Shown here piece by piece: positions 12,201 through 24,200 of a stretch of 64,000 bases of DNA. The DNA lies in NCBI RefSeq assembly GCF_025370935.1, contig NC_133472.1, forward strand, positions 34,545,207-34,609,206. The letters run 5' to 3'. The DNA comes from Choristoneura fumiferana. Lineage: Eukaryota > Arthropoda > Insecta > Lepidoptera > Tortricidae. The position numbers were made by a program, and so were the translations under genes. The notes under the pieces were generated by a model. The model saw only the letters and a program-made list of their open reading frames with translations. It was not told the DNA's origin and ran no database searches. Positions within the stretch are counted from its first letter, which is position 1, and the number at the start of each line of letters is the position of its first letter.

Positions 12201-15200
12201 TCTGTAGCACTCCAGGTGGCGCACGCGCTGCCGCATCCGTCTGCTGCATTGCATTCCAACCCGGACCAGCAGCCGGCCGCCGGAGCCGGGGCCAGCGCCG
12301 GTGCCGGCGCAACACAGACTCCCGGCAGACACGGTACGTATAACAGCGGCGTTTGACCTATCGGTATATTGATCCATCGAGCATTACTAGCGTGTTAGTG
12401 ACGACCCAGGCAAAATCATGTCATTGGTCGGTCGGATAATCTCGTTCAATGTAGATTGAACGATGTGCCAAACGAAACTTTTCTAAATTGCGGAATTTTT
12501 CATGTAGGAAAATTTCGGAAACTTCTCACAAGTTGTATGGGGATTGAAACTTTCCGTTTCTTAAATTTATATTTCCTATATTTCGTGTAAAAATTTCCAG
12601 ACTGAGAGCCTTTCCAACTTTTTGGAAACTTTCCGCAACTTGCTCATCTGTAGTTTGATCAAACAAAACGTATGTAAAGAGCATTTTTTGATAGCTTTTT
12701 GCTGACTACATTTGGTTAATCTGTATTAAAACTATGTGTCTGATTTAAGTCCATTCTGCAACGAGATGTGAGTCGAAACTTACTTGCAAGATATCAAAAT
12801 TACGTTGGAATATTGTAATTTGAATAAAAGCTTGTTGTTACAATACATTATTTTTCTTTGAGCAGTCTTACTAATGTATTGTAACTGTTAAACGGATGAA
12901 TTCTTGGGACCGAAACTGCAACAGCGTGATCAATAATCCACCGATGCCATGAAAAATTTGAACATTTTGAGGAATCATCAGCTCTAAAGTGACAAACCGT
13001 TCCATCTGGTTTAAAGTGTTAACCCATTCACTGCTGTCACCGTTTAAAGCGTATGTGTTTTTGTGACTTTCGCCAGTTGCCGCTGTTACTTTGTTGCCGT
13101 TTTTGACACACACACACAAACATACACACGCACACGCAAACGCAAACGCACACACACACAAAACATGACAAAGTCTATGGTTTGAAAAGCTTTATTTTTT
13201 GCGGATGCGATATTGATTTGTGTTATTGCATTGGACAGGAAATCTGCATCTCCGTCGCGCCACGACGGCCGCGCGAGCCCACGCCGTCGCACTCAACAAC
13301 TTCATCTACGATAGATTCCTGCTCTGCGTGAGCCCGCATGCGCGTCGCCGTCTGCTCCGACGCAGGTAAGACTGGATAGGAATACCGTGTACACAACTTT
13401 ACATCCGTATTAAAAAAATACTTGCAATACCTACGTGCAGACATCAGAAAAAGTGGATAAACGGATGTGAAGCTCAAAATGAAATATAGATGTAGTGAAT
13501 AAATTATTGTATTATTAGTAATAAGTGACATGTTTGTATTGAATAAATAGCTTAGGGTACTTTATTAATTTCATTAGTGATGAATGTCAAACCAAGAGTT
13601 TGGTGTATCAATATCACAAGATTTTATAACCTCCACGATCAAATTATAAAGAGACTGTAGTGTAAACAAAGTTTGAATAAAAATCTTTACTTAGGTGTTA
13701 ATCGATTATTAATTCTTGATGCCACCTTCCCCTACGCTGTTTTGATGGGTACTGAACTGAGGCTGAATGAAGTAGCATGACAAGTACGAACTTGTGCGAG
13801 AAAATACGATGAGAAAGGATTACACACTACATCTATACACACCTTCTTAAATATTACTATGGCAGTAGAGTTGTGTGTAGATCATTTTGAATACCACAGC
13901 CGCACATCCGCTTCTGCTGCTGACTGTACGCTATTCGGTTGAAGTTAAGAAGGAAGACTACAAATCTTCCATACATCCATCAATACTCGCATAAAATAAA
14001 TAGACTGGAGCGAATCGAAATTCACTTACGAAAAAGGTAAGCGATCTTGACGTATCTTTTTATTGAAAAACACTTGAAAAATAAGTCACAGCAAATAATA
14101 TCGTCACTACTTTTAAAAAGCTCGTATCTCAGAATCGACTATTTTATGACTTTTAAATAAACAAAATTATAATTCATTATCAACCTTGTTTGTGTTATTC
14201 TTTTATTGTTTTTTAATTTATGAGTGAACTTTATGAACATAATAATGTTGTCAAGGACCACTTTTGTTAACAATTAATACGTTTAGTTATTTATTAACTT
14301 TGGCACACAAAACAAATTGTAAACATGCGGTACAGTAATGAGAATAATTAAGGCAAGAGATAATTTACAATTCAAACTATGTGTACACATGAACAGAGTG
14401 ATACAATTAAAACTTAAAGAAAAGTATCAATATTTATATAAATACAAGAGAAACTATACATGCATTTGATTTGATTTGAGATACGAGATTTTTTCAAATT
14501 AGTGACGACATGTAAGAATTAGCAAGGACATAAAGTGATTTACATGCTTTTGGTATCATAAGTAATAGTTGCTGTTCTTTTTAAAACGTTTTTCAATAAA
14601 AAGACTCGTCAAGATTGTTTACCCTTTTTCTAACGCTAAAAAAAATCTAAATTATCGCATTCGCTTTACCATGTTCTGTTCGCATCACGCTTTCGGTCAT
14701 GTCGTTTTAGCTAAGCTGTAAAGCTTTCTTACTGAACACGCTATCTTTGCTTAGCATCGAAAATAATGTAGACTTGGAGAGATATAAATGTGTGTCTTTG
14801 CATTGTGCAGGGAGCAACATCAGAACCAAGCCGCCGCGAGTGCGCGCGCCCGCTCTGACCGCGCGGCCGCTCAGAACATAGAAACACTCAGAGAGCGCAA
14901 CAGCAACTTCACACAAGTAACTAAATAGTTCCATATAATACCGTCTCGCAGTCCTTTTATTACTCGTTAATCTTTTCGAATGTACTCGTCCCTAAATTGA
15001 ATTACCGAAAAAATGGCTCAAAGTTTATTTACAATTAGCCGTTGCCCGCGACTCCGTCTGCGTAGAATTCAGTTATCGCTATCCCGCGGGAACTATGTAA
15101 TTTTCCGGGATAAAAACTATCCTATATTCTTCCTCGGGACTCAAACTATCTGTATACCGAATTTTACCGAATTTCATCTAAATCGGTTCAGCGGTTTAGA

Positions 15201-18200
15201 CGCGATGAAGTAACAAACAAACATACAAACAAACAAACACAAACTTTCGCATTTATAATATTAGTAGGATGTCAATTTTTTTTGTCACAGTTAATGGCGC
15301 TAGTATCGTGAGGTTCGTTTGACAACTTAAGCGTTTGCATCACGTTTGTGAGTGGGAATATACATAATGTTATTATTAGTAAGGGAATAGTACTCTGCTA
15401 CTAAGCTCTACTAAGCTTTGCGCAGGGGGCGACACTAGCGCAAACCGCCACCAGAACGTCAGTTCTCTTTATATTTTGTCATAATACTCATAATCATCAT
15501 GACCAAAGAGTATTAGTACAGTCGAACCATTTGATTCCTGACCCACCGTAGAACGTTCTCACGTTAAGTGTCATAATAAATTCTCTTGTCAGGCAATGCG
15601 ATGTCACTATGACTTTTTCTACGAAAAGGTTCCACAGTGGTTCATGATTCAGTTAGTCGAGTGTAACTAGAAATCATGAGATATTTAGTAAATAACAAAA
15701 TAACATAATATTTACATCGATAGTAACGATAGATGTATATTCCAAAAATTCAATTGAAATAATATGATATTATGGCAGGGCCGGATTTAGCGATATTTCG
15801 TTTGTCGAGAAAACCTCATTGCAAAGTAGCTTAATACCTAAGTATACTTTGTCACTGTCGAGAATTTGAATCATTTCGAACCGTCCAAGTATTGTTTATT
15901 GCGACAAAATACTAAAGAGTTCAGATACTTTTGAGCTTGAGTTCAGATAATTTTTTCTTAGTCCGTTCCATATCTATATCTATAGTAATATAATAAAGAG
16001 GAAAGATTTGTATTTTTGGATGTTTGTTACGAATTAACTCAAAAACTACTAAACCGATTTTAAAAACTCTTTCACTATTGTAATGCTAAATTATTCCAAA
16101 CTGCCATAAGCAATGTTATCCATACCTTTGTATTAATCCTTATCCAAATAAGTAATTTCATATTCAATGCGGTTTCAATACCTGTAAACTTCTTCTTGAA
16201 TTATTCAAATCGGACATTCCATTCAAAAGATACTATTACTTACGAATTTAAAAATAGCAATCTAACCAAAAAAATGCGGTTATCTATTGTTTGCCCGAAA
16301 GTTACATGCCATAATTTCATTTGCCCGAATTCATATGCCCGAAAGTTCATTTGCCCGAATGTTTCGTTTACTACAAAATTTATTTGATATATTTTTATTT
16401 TCCTGAAAATTTGATGCCATAATGATACGAATGCAATACGTGTTGTTTTCCACAGTATTAAGTGCAATAATATTATTTAATGGAATATTCTAACGCCATA
16501 CTAAATAGTGTTTATTTTGATTATGATTGATTGTAATTGATTTTTTTCTATTACTAATTTATCTATTATCTTTATTATCCGGGCTGCTATAAAAAAATAT
16601 CTAACATCGAAGGCTAAGGCGGGAGCTACGCTCCGCTTCGTTCCCGCCTTAGCCTTCTGAACCTAACCTATACGAGTCGTTTCTACTCCGAACCGTCTTG
16701 CTCGCTCGCTTCGCTCGCTCGCACAAATCAGATGTCGCAATTATAACCTAACCTGATCTATGCGATTAATATTTACCTTATTCAAAGGCTTGTTTGACGT
16801 ATGGGATTTATCAGTATATCCTCTTGACGTCCAGATGATATCATGGCATGTGATACTTATGGCTTACAATGATTATGAAGAATGAAATTATTTAAATTAA
16901 TATTATGGGAAACAAAGATTCTGTTATTTGATTAATATAGTAAACAATGAGTAGTGAAAAAAAATTTATAAGAAACAATATTATGGCGGTTGAATATTAT
17001 AGCACATGAAATTCGGGCTAGTAAAGGTAGACCCTAAAATGCATTTACTCTACGCTGACGCGCCCCGGCTTCGCGCGGGTCGGGTGTAGTTTTTGGGAAA
17101 TGGAGCTAAGAAATGTGCGTGAAGTGCCCTTGATTTGAGACCTTTAGTTCTGTGCTCAAAGGGTAATAAAAACGGGACCCTATTACTAAGACTCCACTGT
17201 CCGTCTGTCTGTCTGTCACTAGGCTGTATCTCATGAACCGTGATAGCTAGACAATTGAAATTTTTACAGACGATGTATTTCTGTTGCCGCTATAACAACA
17301 AATACTAAAAACAGATTAAAATAAATATTTAAGGGGTGCTCTTTACGGCAACAGGTAGTTAATTCACTTTGATGATGATGATGTGATCCTGTTATCCCTC
17401 ACTAGGGACATAGGGCTCGTAGAAGAGTTTTAATTCACTTTACAAATAAATAATTAAATTAAAATAATATAAATATTTAAGGGGGGCTCCATTACAGCAA
17501 ACGTGTTTTTTTGCTGTTTAACCTCCGACGCAAAAAGAGGGGTGTTATTGCTAATGTCTAATGTACCTATAAGTACGGAACCCTTCGTGCGGGAGTCAGA
17601 TTCGCACTTGGCCGTTTTTTTATTTTTCCCGTGCGAAGCCGGTGCGGGTCACTAGTTTTATCATAAAGCTATTCAATATACATATTTATTGATATTGCTT
17701 AATAAATCGTTGGGTATTATTTTAGGGGGTTTTATTTTGTTTCAGAGCCACATGCAGACTATGAATGAACTATTTACCAGTGTACCGACCCGCGCTGCTT
17801 TTACTAATGCATTCTTTGTTGCTGTTGTGAGTATTTTATTGAATTTATATTTGGTTTAAAACTTTAAAACCGCTTGCTGTGTGACTCCCGTATTCTACGA
17901 ATAAATAATAGTCAGGAATTGTAACTGCTTTTAAAAATGGAAACTGTGTTCTAAGTGTGTCCTGCGCTAAGGTGCGCATGTGTGTCATTTAATTTTGAGT
18001 GACATTTATTTTGCAAGTTTAGTGAGCTCACGTCAAATTTTACGCAATTTTTTATTTGAACAGCTCTAAATTATCATGCCAACGTGTGTTATGAGGTGGT
18101 GCAGGAACAATGCAAAATTATAATTAAAATGTCTAGGCATCACTTTCCACTACTAAGTAGTCGTAAAATTAGATGTTCCAATACATTATCAGTTGGAGAT

Positions 18201-21200
18201 AGTCAGTATCAGTCTGTGGTCTAAGGCTCACATATTTTAAATTACAGTTTCCTCACCCCTCTTCATACCTTCTCTTCTTTCCTGCATCGCCCAAACAATA
18301 GGTACAAACAGTCTTTATATTTTTCACGATTTTCAGTGTGAATAATATAAGATACAATAGTTTAATCAACTGCTCATCACCTTTTAGAAAGATTGCCTTT
18401 TCCGATGCAGAGACGTTCATTATTCAAGACTCCTGGTGCTTCACCACCCGTTCCATTTCACCATATGCATTACGAGGAGCATAAATTGCTTAGCAACTGT
18501 GTTAAAATAATTGAAATTAAACCCGTGAAATACTTGTTATTGAGTAGTACCTAACTCCGGTAGTCAACTGTGGTCTTCACTTGTCTTTACCATTTGTTCC
18601 ACTTCATCAAATCATGATGTTCAAGAGCAAATGCACGAGTTACTACAAAATATATCCAAATTACCATGGGTGTCCCTACAATATTGGAAGAGTTCCCTCG
18701 ATTTCCTTAGGATCCAATCATCAGATCCTGCTTTTGTGCCTATGGAATTTAATTAGAGGTATTCATAGACAAACGAAAATTCTTTTTTCAAATCGGTTCA
18801 TAAATGACGGAGTTCTGAGGTAACAGCCAAAAAAATACAACCGAATTGATAGCCTCCTCCTTTTCCCATAAGTCGCTTAAAAAACAAGCTGTCATTATCA
18901 ATATATGACACGTCATTGAAACATTAGATGATTGTTGATTGATGGATCCTAGTTATCTGAATAAATAATTTTTATTATTATTATTAGATATCTACATTGA
19001 TACTAGTAGGAAAAAACACACTAAAATATAATTTATATTCCTCCTTGACCAAGGAACAGCTAGACACAGGCATCTATCAGTTGCTTCCAAGTGCCTGCCT
19101 GATAACTTAAGTAATAATAATAATAATAATAGTTCTTTGGTTAGGCAAAATGGCCTGGCAGCTTCATTTGATTTGGTTTTTGTTTGTTAGGCACGCCACT
19201 TGTTCCTGACCGAGCCGAACCAATCGGCGTCGGGCGAGCCGGGGCTGGTCCCGAGCGAGTTCCAACAGCTGCGTCTGCAGCTCCGGACCTACCTTCAGGA
19301 CCTGCTGGTGCGATCCGGGGGCATTCACTCTGAGAACACCTTTGACACGGTCGCTAACTTCCTGTTAGAAGAGCAGGAGAGTTTCCTACGTCGCGTGGTG
19401 AGTCACTAACCACCAATGGTCGGAAAACGCACCTCGTTTTAATAACCTTTTTCTTTGTCGTAATGGTAGATATTTCCCTGTGTTGTTACGGTGTGCCCCA
19501 AAGACATCAGCACATTTCGGGTATTTACAATCTTCAAGGTAACTTCGTAGCACAATTAATGCCCACTTTCCACAGTAGTTGCAATTTGACGGCCAAAACT
19601 CTCCGTGGCCGCTCCATTAGACCTCCATCAAAATGATCATTGTGAAGAATGACATGTTAAATATCATGTTTATTAATTAAAGCCAATATAGTTTAAAGTA
19701 TTACTTGGTCTTCCCCAGGAATCTATAACTCCAATGCGGCCAGACTTCAACTTCTTAGCGTCGATGCGCGCTTTGATCAGCTCTCGCCTGCCGGCCATAG
19801 TGGCTTCAGTCATGTCAGACTCGGCCACAGAGGCGTTCGTCGCTCGTTTCTACGCCGTGCTGTCGCATCTGTTCACGGATATGTGTACCCTGATTGCGTA
19901 CTGCTGCCGTGACGGAGTTGAAGGACTCCGCACACTGTTCAGAGCTTTTCTGGTAATACTAAACACGTGTCTCCGTTACGCTCGGAAGCACTTTGATCAT
20001 TTGCTTGCCAACAGTAAGCAATGGATACCACTAAAGCAACTGGTATCGATTGCGCGCTGCGGCCCAGTGAGCCAATTATCGAGGGATTGGCGCGCGTAAT
20101 GGACACACGCTTTTGAAGTTTTTACGAACGATAACGAGTAAACATTACGTTATGTGACACCACTAATAATCGTGCTATTTTTGACTTACGTTTACTTTAA
20201 GGGTTAACTCAAAAGGCCCAATGATGTTAATTTCTCCAAGACACTACTACACACTCTTCCTGATTAAGCTAATAAATTTTGCGTGGTAGAACAGTAAAAG
20301 GATCTTAATTTATCTCATAAAGTGTTTTGAATTCATACCTACATACCTATGTAGCAAAAGAAAGTTAAAAAAGATAATTTTATTTATGTCTTTTATGTGT
20401 CACGTCAATGTCACTTTTGAAGTTTGTGAATTTAACAATTTAACCTTTCACAAGATTCTATATTCTTCTGGACAATAGGATTCGCGCTGTCATCGTTCAT
20501 CCACCATTACCTCTCATATTTCGTTTTCTATAATTTTACCGTAAAACGGCAAAACCTACTAGACACTGGCAAAATTGCCCTCCAATGGACAGAGCCATAT
20601 TTTTCTAAAAATCTAATCTAATCTAACCTTTCACAATGAATGTGAAGTTAAAGATATTTTTTTTTTCGAAAAAAAATAAATCGAAATGGCTGAAATGTTA
20701 ATTGCCAGTTAGTTTTCTATGAACTGTCTGTCGAAGTTAAAATCAGGTAATACACGGTGTATATTACAACACTTCGCGTGACCTATTAAAATAAATGCTT
20801 TGTTCGTTTTTTTTCTTATACTGTATTTTACTTATTTGCGTTGAATTTGGTATAAATAAAATAAACTCTACATAGGATCGTCCATTTAGATGGGTTGGTA
20901 TGGGGATCTCTGAAACTAAAACACAGAAAGATTTGTTCTAAGGAACCATATCATCGAATTCAGTAAAAAGAAAAAAATAGTTTAGGAAGGAGTATTATCT
21001 AATCGACTTTTTTCTTGGTCTCTGAATACTGTTTTTCTTTTGATCTATGACATGGTTCCTTAGAACAGATTTTTCTGTCTTGTATCTATCAGAGTTCCCC
21101 GTTCTGAACTATACAAATAGGCCGTCCTGCATATTTGAAACAATACAAGCTACAAGCATAGCATAGTACAAGCTTTGCTTAGTTTTGGGACCAGGTAATA

Positions 21201-24200
21201 CGGTATTTGACAACTCCTGATTTTGCCATATCTTAATATTATTAGGAAAATATAGATATACAGATAGTGTTTAGCGAAGAGAAAATTTAAATCGGTTGAA
21301 AAATGGATTTATAGTGAATTTTTGAAAAATCTATATACCTGTCTTTTTCTCAAACGCTTTTCTCTATGCAGCAAATATGGCGGTACTGGCGGGTGACGTC
21401 ACATGCCAGTATGCCTTTCTCTGTCTAATCTTGAATTACAAACCTTTATAACTTTGTTATTTGTAAAGGTAGCTTAAAAATTGTTTTTCTATTCCATAAC
21501 AGGCATTGTGTAGTTTTAATTTATAAAACATATACAAAATAGTCAAATACCGTATTGGTGTCAAGTGTCCCATGATATTTAATATTTTTAAATTAAAAAA
21601 GCGTTTCAAACAATCTGAACCATTTCAAATATCTGTATTAATTGATAGGAATTGGTCTCAGTCATTTATCCAAACGCTAGCCATAACAGTTCTGTACCGA
21701 AATAGGAGGAGAAAGTACGTGATTTTGGCGGCGAGGACATCCAGCAGCTACTCCTGACCCTTGGCATGGAGAATTTGACCATTGTGATCAACAGTCTCAA
21801 CGCGATCACTCACGTGGATCCCATCCAGCAGTTCGTGGTCAGACGCGCGCCGGCTGTGAGTAAACCCCTCTTCAATGCTCATGGATAAAATGCCTATTAA
21901 TCGCTGCTAAAGCTGGACGAAGCAAGGAAATCCTATCTCCCTTATGCGCGTGAGCTGTGTGGAGAGGGATTGAATTTCGCGTAACCTAATAAAGGTCTGG
22001 AGAGCCTTTAAAGCGGTTTAATTTGAAAATTAGTCAGTATAACAATCCGCCTTCATATCGTATAGTAAGTATAGTTTCTCGACCCGAGTTTAGCGACCGG
22101 TCGATTCACAAAGAGCTGACGCGAATGGATTGAATACACTTTACACAAATATGACAATGACATGCATCATTCAGTTTCCTACAACATGTCTAAGTCCTCC
22201 ATAGCTCTTGGTAACTTTAGATGTCGCTTGCGTTAAAAACGTTACAACGGTGTTTTGTTGAATAGCAGTCCCAAGCGGCTCGCCAGCCGAGCCCAATGGA
22301 CGTGTCGCCTGCGGGGCAAGAGTCTTCCGCGGAAGACGCGCCGCCCGCTCTGACGCCGAACGTGCCCGCGCCACCTGCCGCCGCGACCAGCCCCTCTGAC
22401 ATAACGAGCACGACGAGCGACACCGACCACGCCGGTGCCTCCCGACCTGCCTCTGGCACCGAGACGCGACAAGCCAGCGAACCGCAGCCTTCTCGCTCAG
22501 CACCCAGTCAAAGCGCAAGGTGATGAATCGTATTAGAGATGTGTATACGCGTCTTATACGAAAACGTCTAAAACAGTAGAAAGCGGATCGGATGCAAAGG
22601 AACTTTTTATTTTGATGTGAAATTGTTGTCATGTTCAAGTATTTTGCTTCAAAAATAGTTACGAAAAAATGGCGCCCCCCTTTAATTTCTTCTGTTATAT
22701 GTCATACATAATGGAACGCAACAGCTTTTGTTACGGAAAGCTCTTGTTACTTAACAAAGTAGCTGATTCCAGTAACTTAAGGTTCTTTATCTGGCGCGGC
22801 AAACCCTATAGTCAACGCAAGACATTAAAACCTAGATTTAACAGGTTCCCCGTCCCATGAGGCACATGTGACTCATGCGTGACTTTACTGGTACGTCGAT
22901 GAGGGCCTCATGGCCAGTGATGTAGATAACGCAGTTGTTCTTTCGAGAAATAATAAATTTTATTACGTATTATATTATATTATTTTTATTCTTGAACCAC
23001 ATTTAGATTACCAATTACTATGGGCACATTACATTGGGTATATTACATTTCTTTATCATTACTGTGGGGACGTGTCAAAAGGTCGCTGGACATTGCTTCG
23101 CGACAGGGAACCTGTTAAGGAATAAGCTGATTGTTGCAGTTTCGAAACAATTAAAAACCGGCAAAAAGTAAACAAACTTTCGATAACCTGTTGACAAGAG
23201 TGTCTCAACTGCATCACAAATTTATTATTTATCCGTACGCTTTTATATTAGTAATAATTGAAACTCTTTGATGTTTTTTCTTCTGTTAGTAAAAGTAGTA
23301 TGTCTATTGTTTGGAACAGGCCTGCCCGGCCGGAACGCGAAACGGTGCCGACACGAAACTCTCCGGACTCTCAGACGAATTTGGGCTTTGTAAGTAATAG
23401 GCTAGTTGACCCTTTTTTTAAGTAAGGCTTAGATTGTTAAATATTGTCTAATTCAATGAAAAAAATACTACCATATTTTTTATGACCGAGAAAACCCGTA
23501 AACTTTATTTTAAAAGTTATCTTTTCGTAAACTGCCGAAAACGCTGTCGGCCATGTTAGTCTATAGATTATCTGTACTGTGACGTCATAAAACTCGTAAA
23601 CATACATTTGTCAATTTTGACATAATATTACTCAGCGGCACAAAATTTTGTCCACCCTTCATACAAAATTACCGATTCTGCATACATTTGAGGGCCAGAT
23701 TTTTTGCCGCTCAGTATATTATTATATTCTTGTGATTGTAAAAACGAAAACTTCCGATATATTTCATTAAAAACCGTGACTTCCCCCAGTTTATATGAAA
23801 AATATAGTAATTATTGTTATCGTAATGCAAGATCACATCAATTAAGCCCCCAGGAAAATTATGGGTTAGAGTGCCCAGTGAAATAAATATGCTAAACACA
23901 TGGGTGTAACTTGCAAAAAAGGATCCTGATTCTCTAGCGACAGAAACTAAAGATTATTTATGTGAAGACCACTTTTTTGTAAGTACTTACTCAACTTATT
24001 CAGTTTCTCCAGACACTTTATCATCAATAATAAAAATGCAAGTTTTAAGGTTATGTACGTATGTACTAATCAGCGTAATACAATTTTGTGTTATTAAACT
24101 TTTCAGCTAGAAAATGACATGGAAAATTACATGCAGTATAATTAGTTCAAAATAATGGGTTCAGTTAAAAGAATCCGAATGAAATCCAGCTGCATTATCA

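Larger units (their letters stand above)
14917..17745 (+). other. BAG6 intron with Helitron, GCCCGAA phrases and a GC hairpin
   Basis: A 2.8 kb intron. Contents: reverse Helitron (15035-15269), a partial 5' end of another Helitron-like family near 15974-16100, a GCCCGAA phrase array (16290-16360), a hairpin (16610-16656) and a GGGTTCCGT-type repeat (about 17160-17640). Between these I see nothing. Confidence 0.65.
17827..19190 (+). other. BAG6 intron with THAP relic and long interspersed repeat
   Basis: A 1.36 kb intron. A THAP-domain start relic sits at 18077-18157 and a copy of the repeat shared with 47225-47640 and 49640-49920 fills 18340-18850. (TAA)n-like tracts lie near 18970 and 19115. 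Confidence 0.6.

Noticed and set aside
12871..13292. Cys/Val-rich minus-strand ORFs (CVCAFAFACACVCLCVCV)
   Set aside because: Translation of the CA-rich microsatellite at 13107-13161.
18581..18823. 80-codon ORF as a gene
   Set aside because: Lies within an interspersed repeat with further copies at 47225 and 60800; no conserved domain.
22171..22638. 155-codon minus-strand ORF
   Set aside because: Antisense of the BAG6 exon 22266-22519; low-complexity Arg/Ser/Ala translation.
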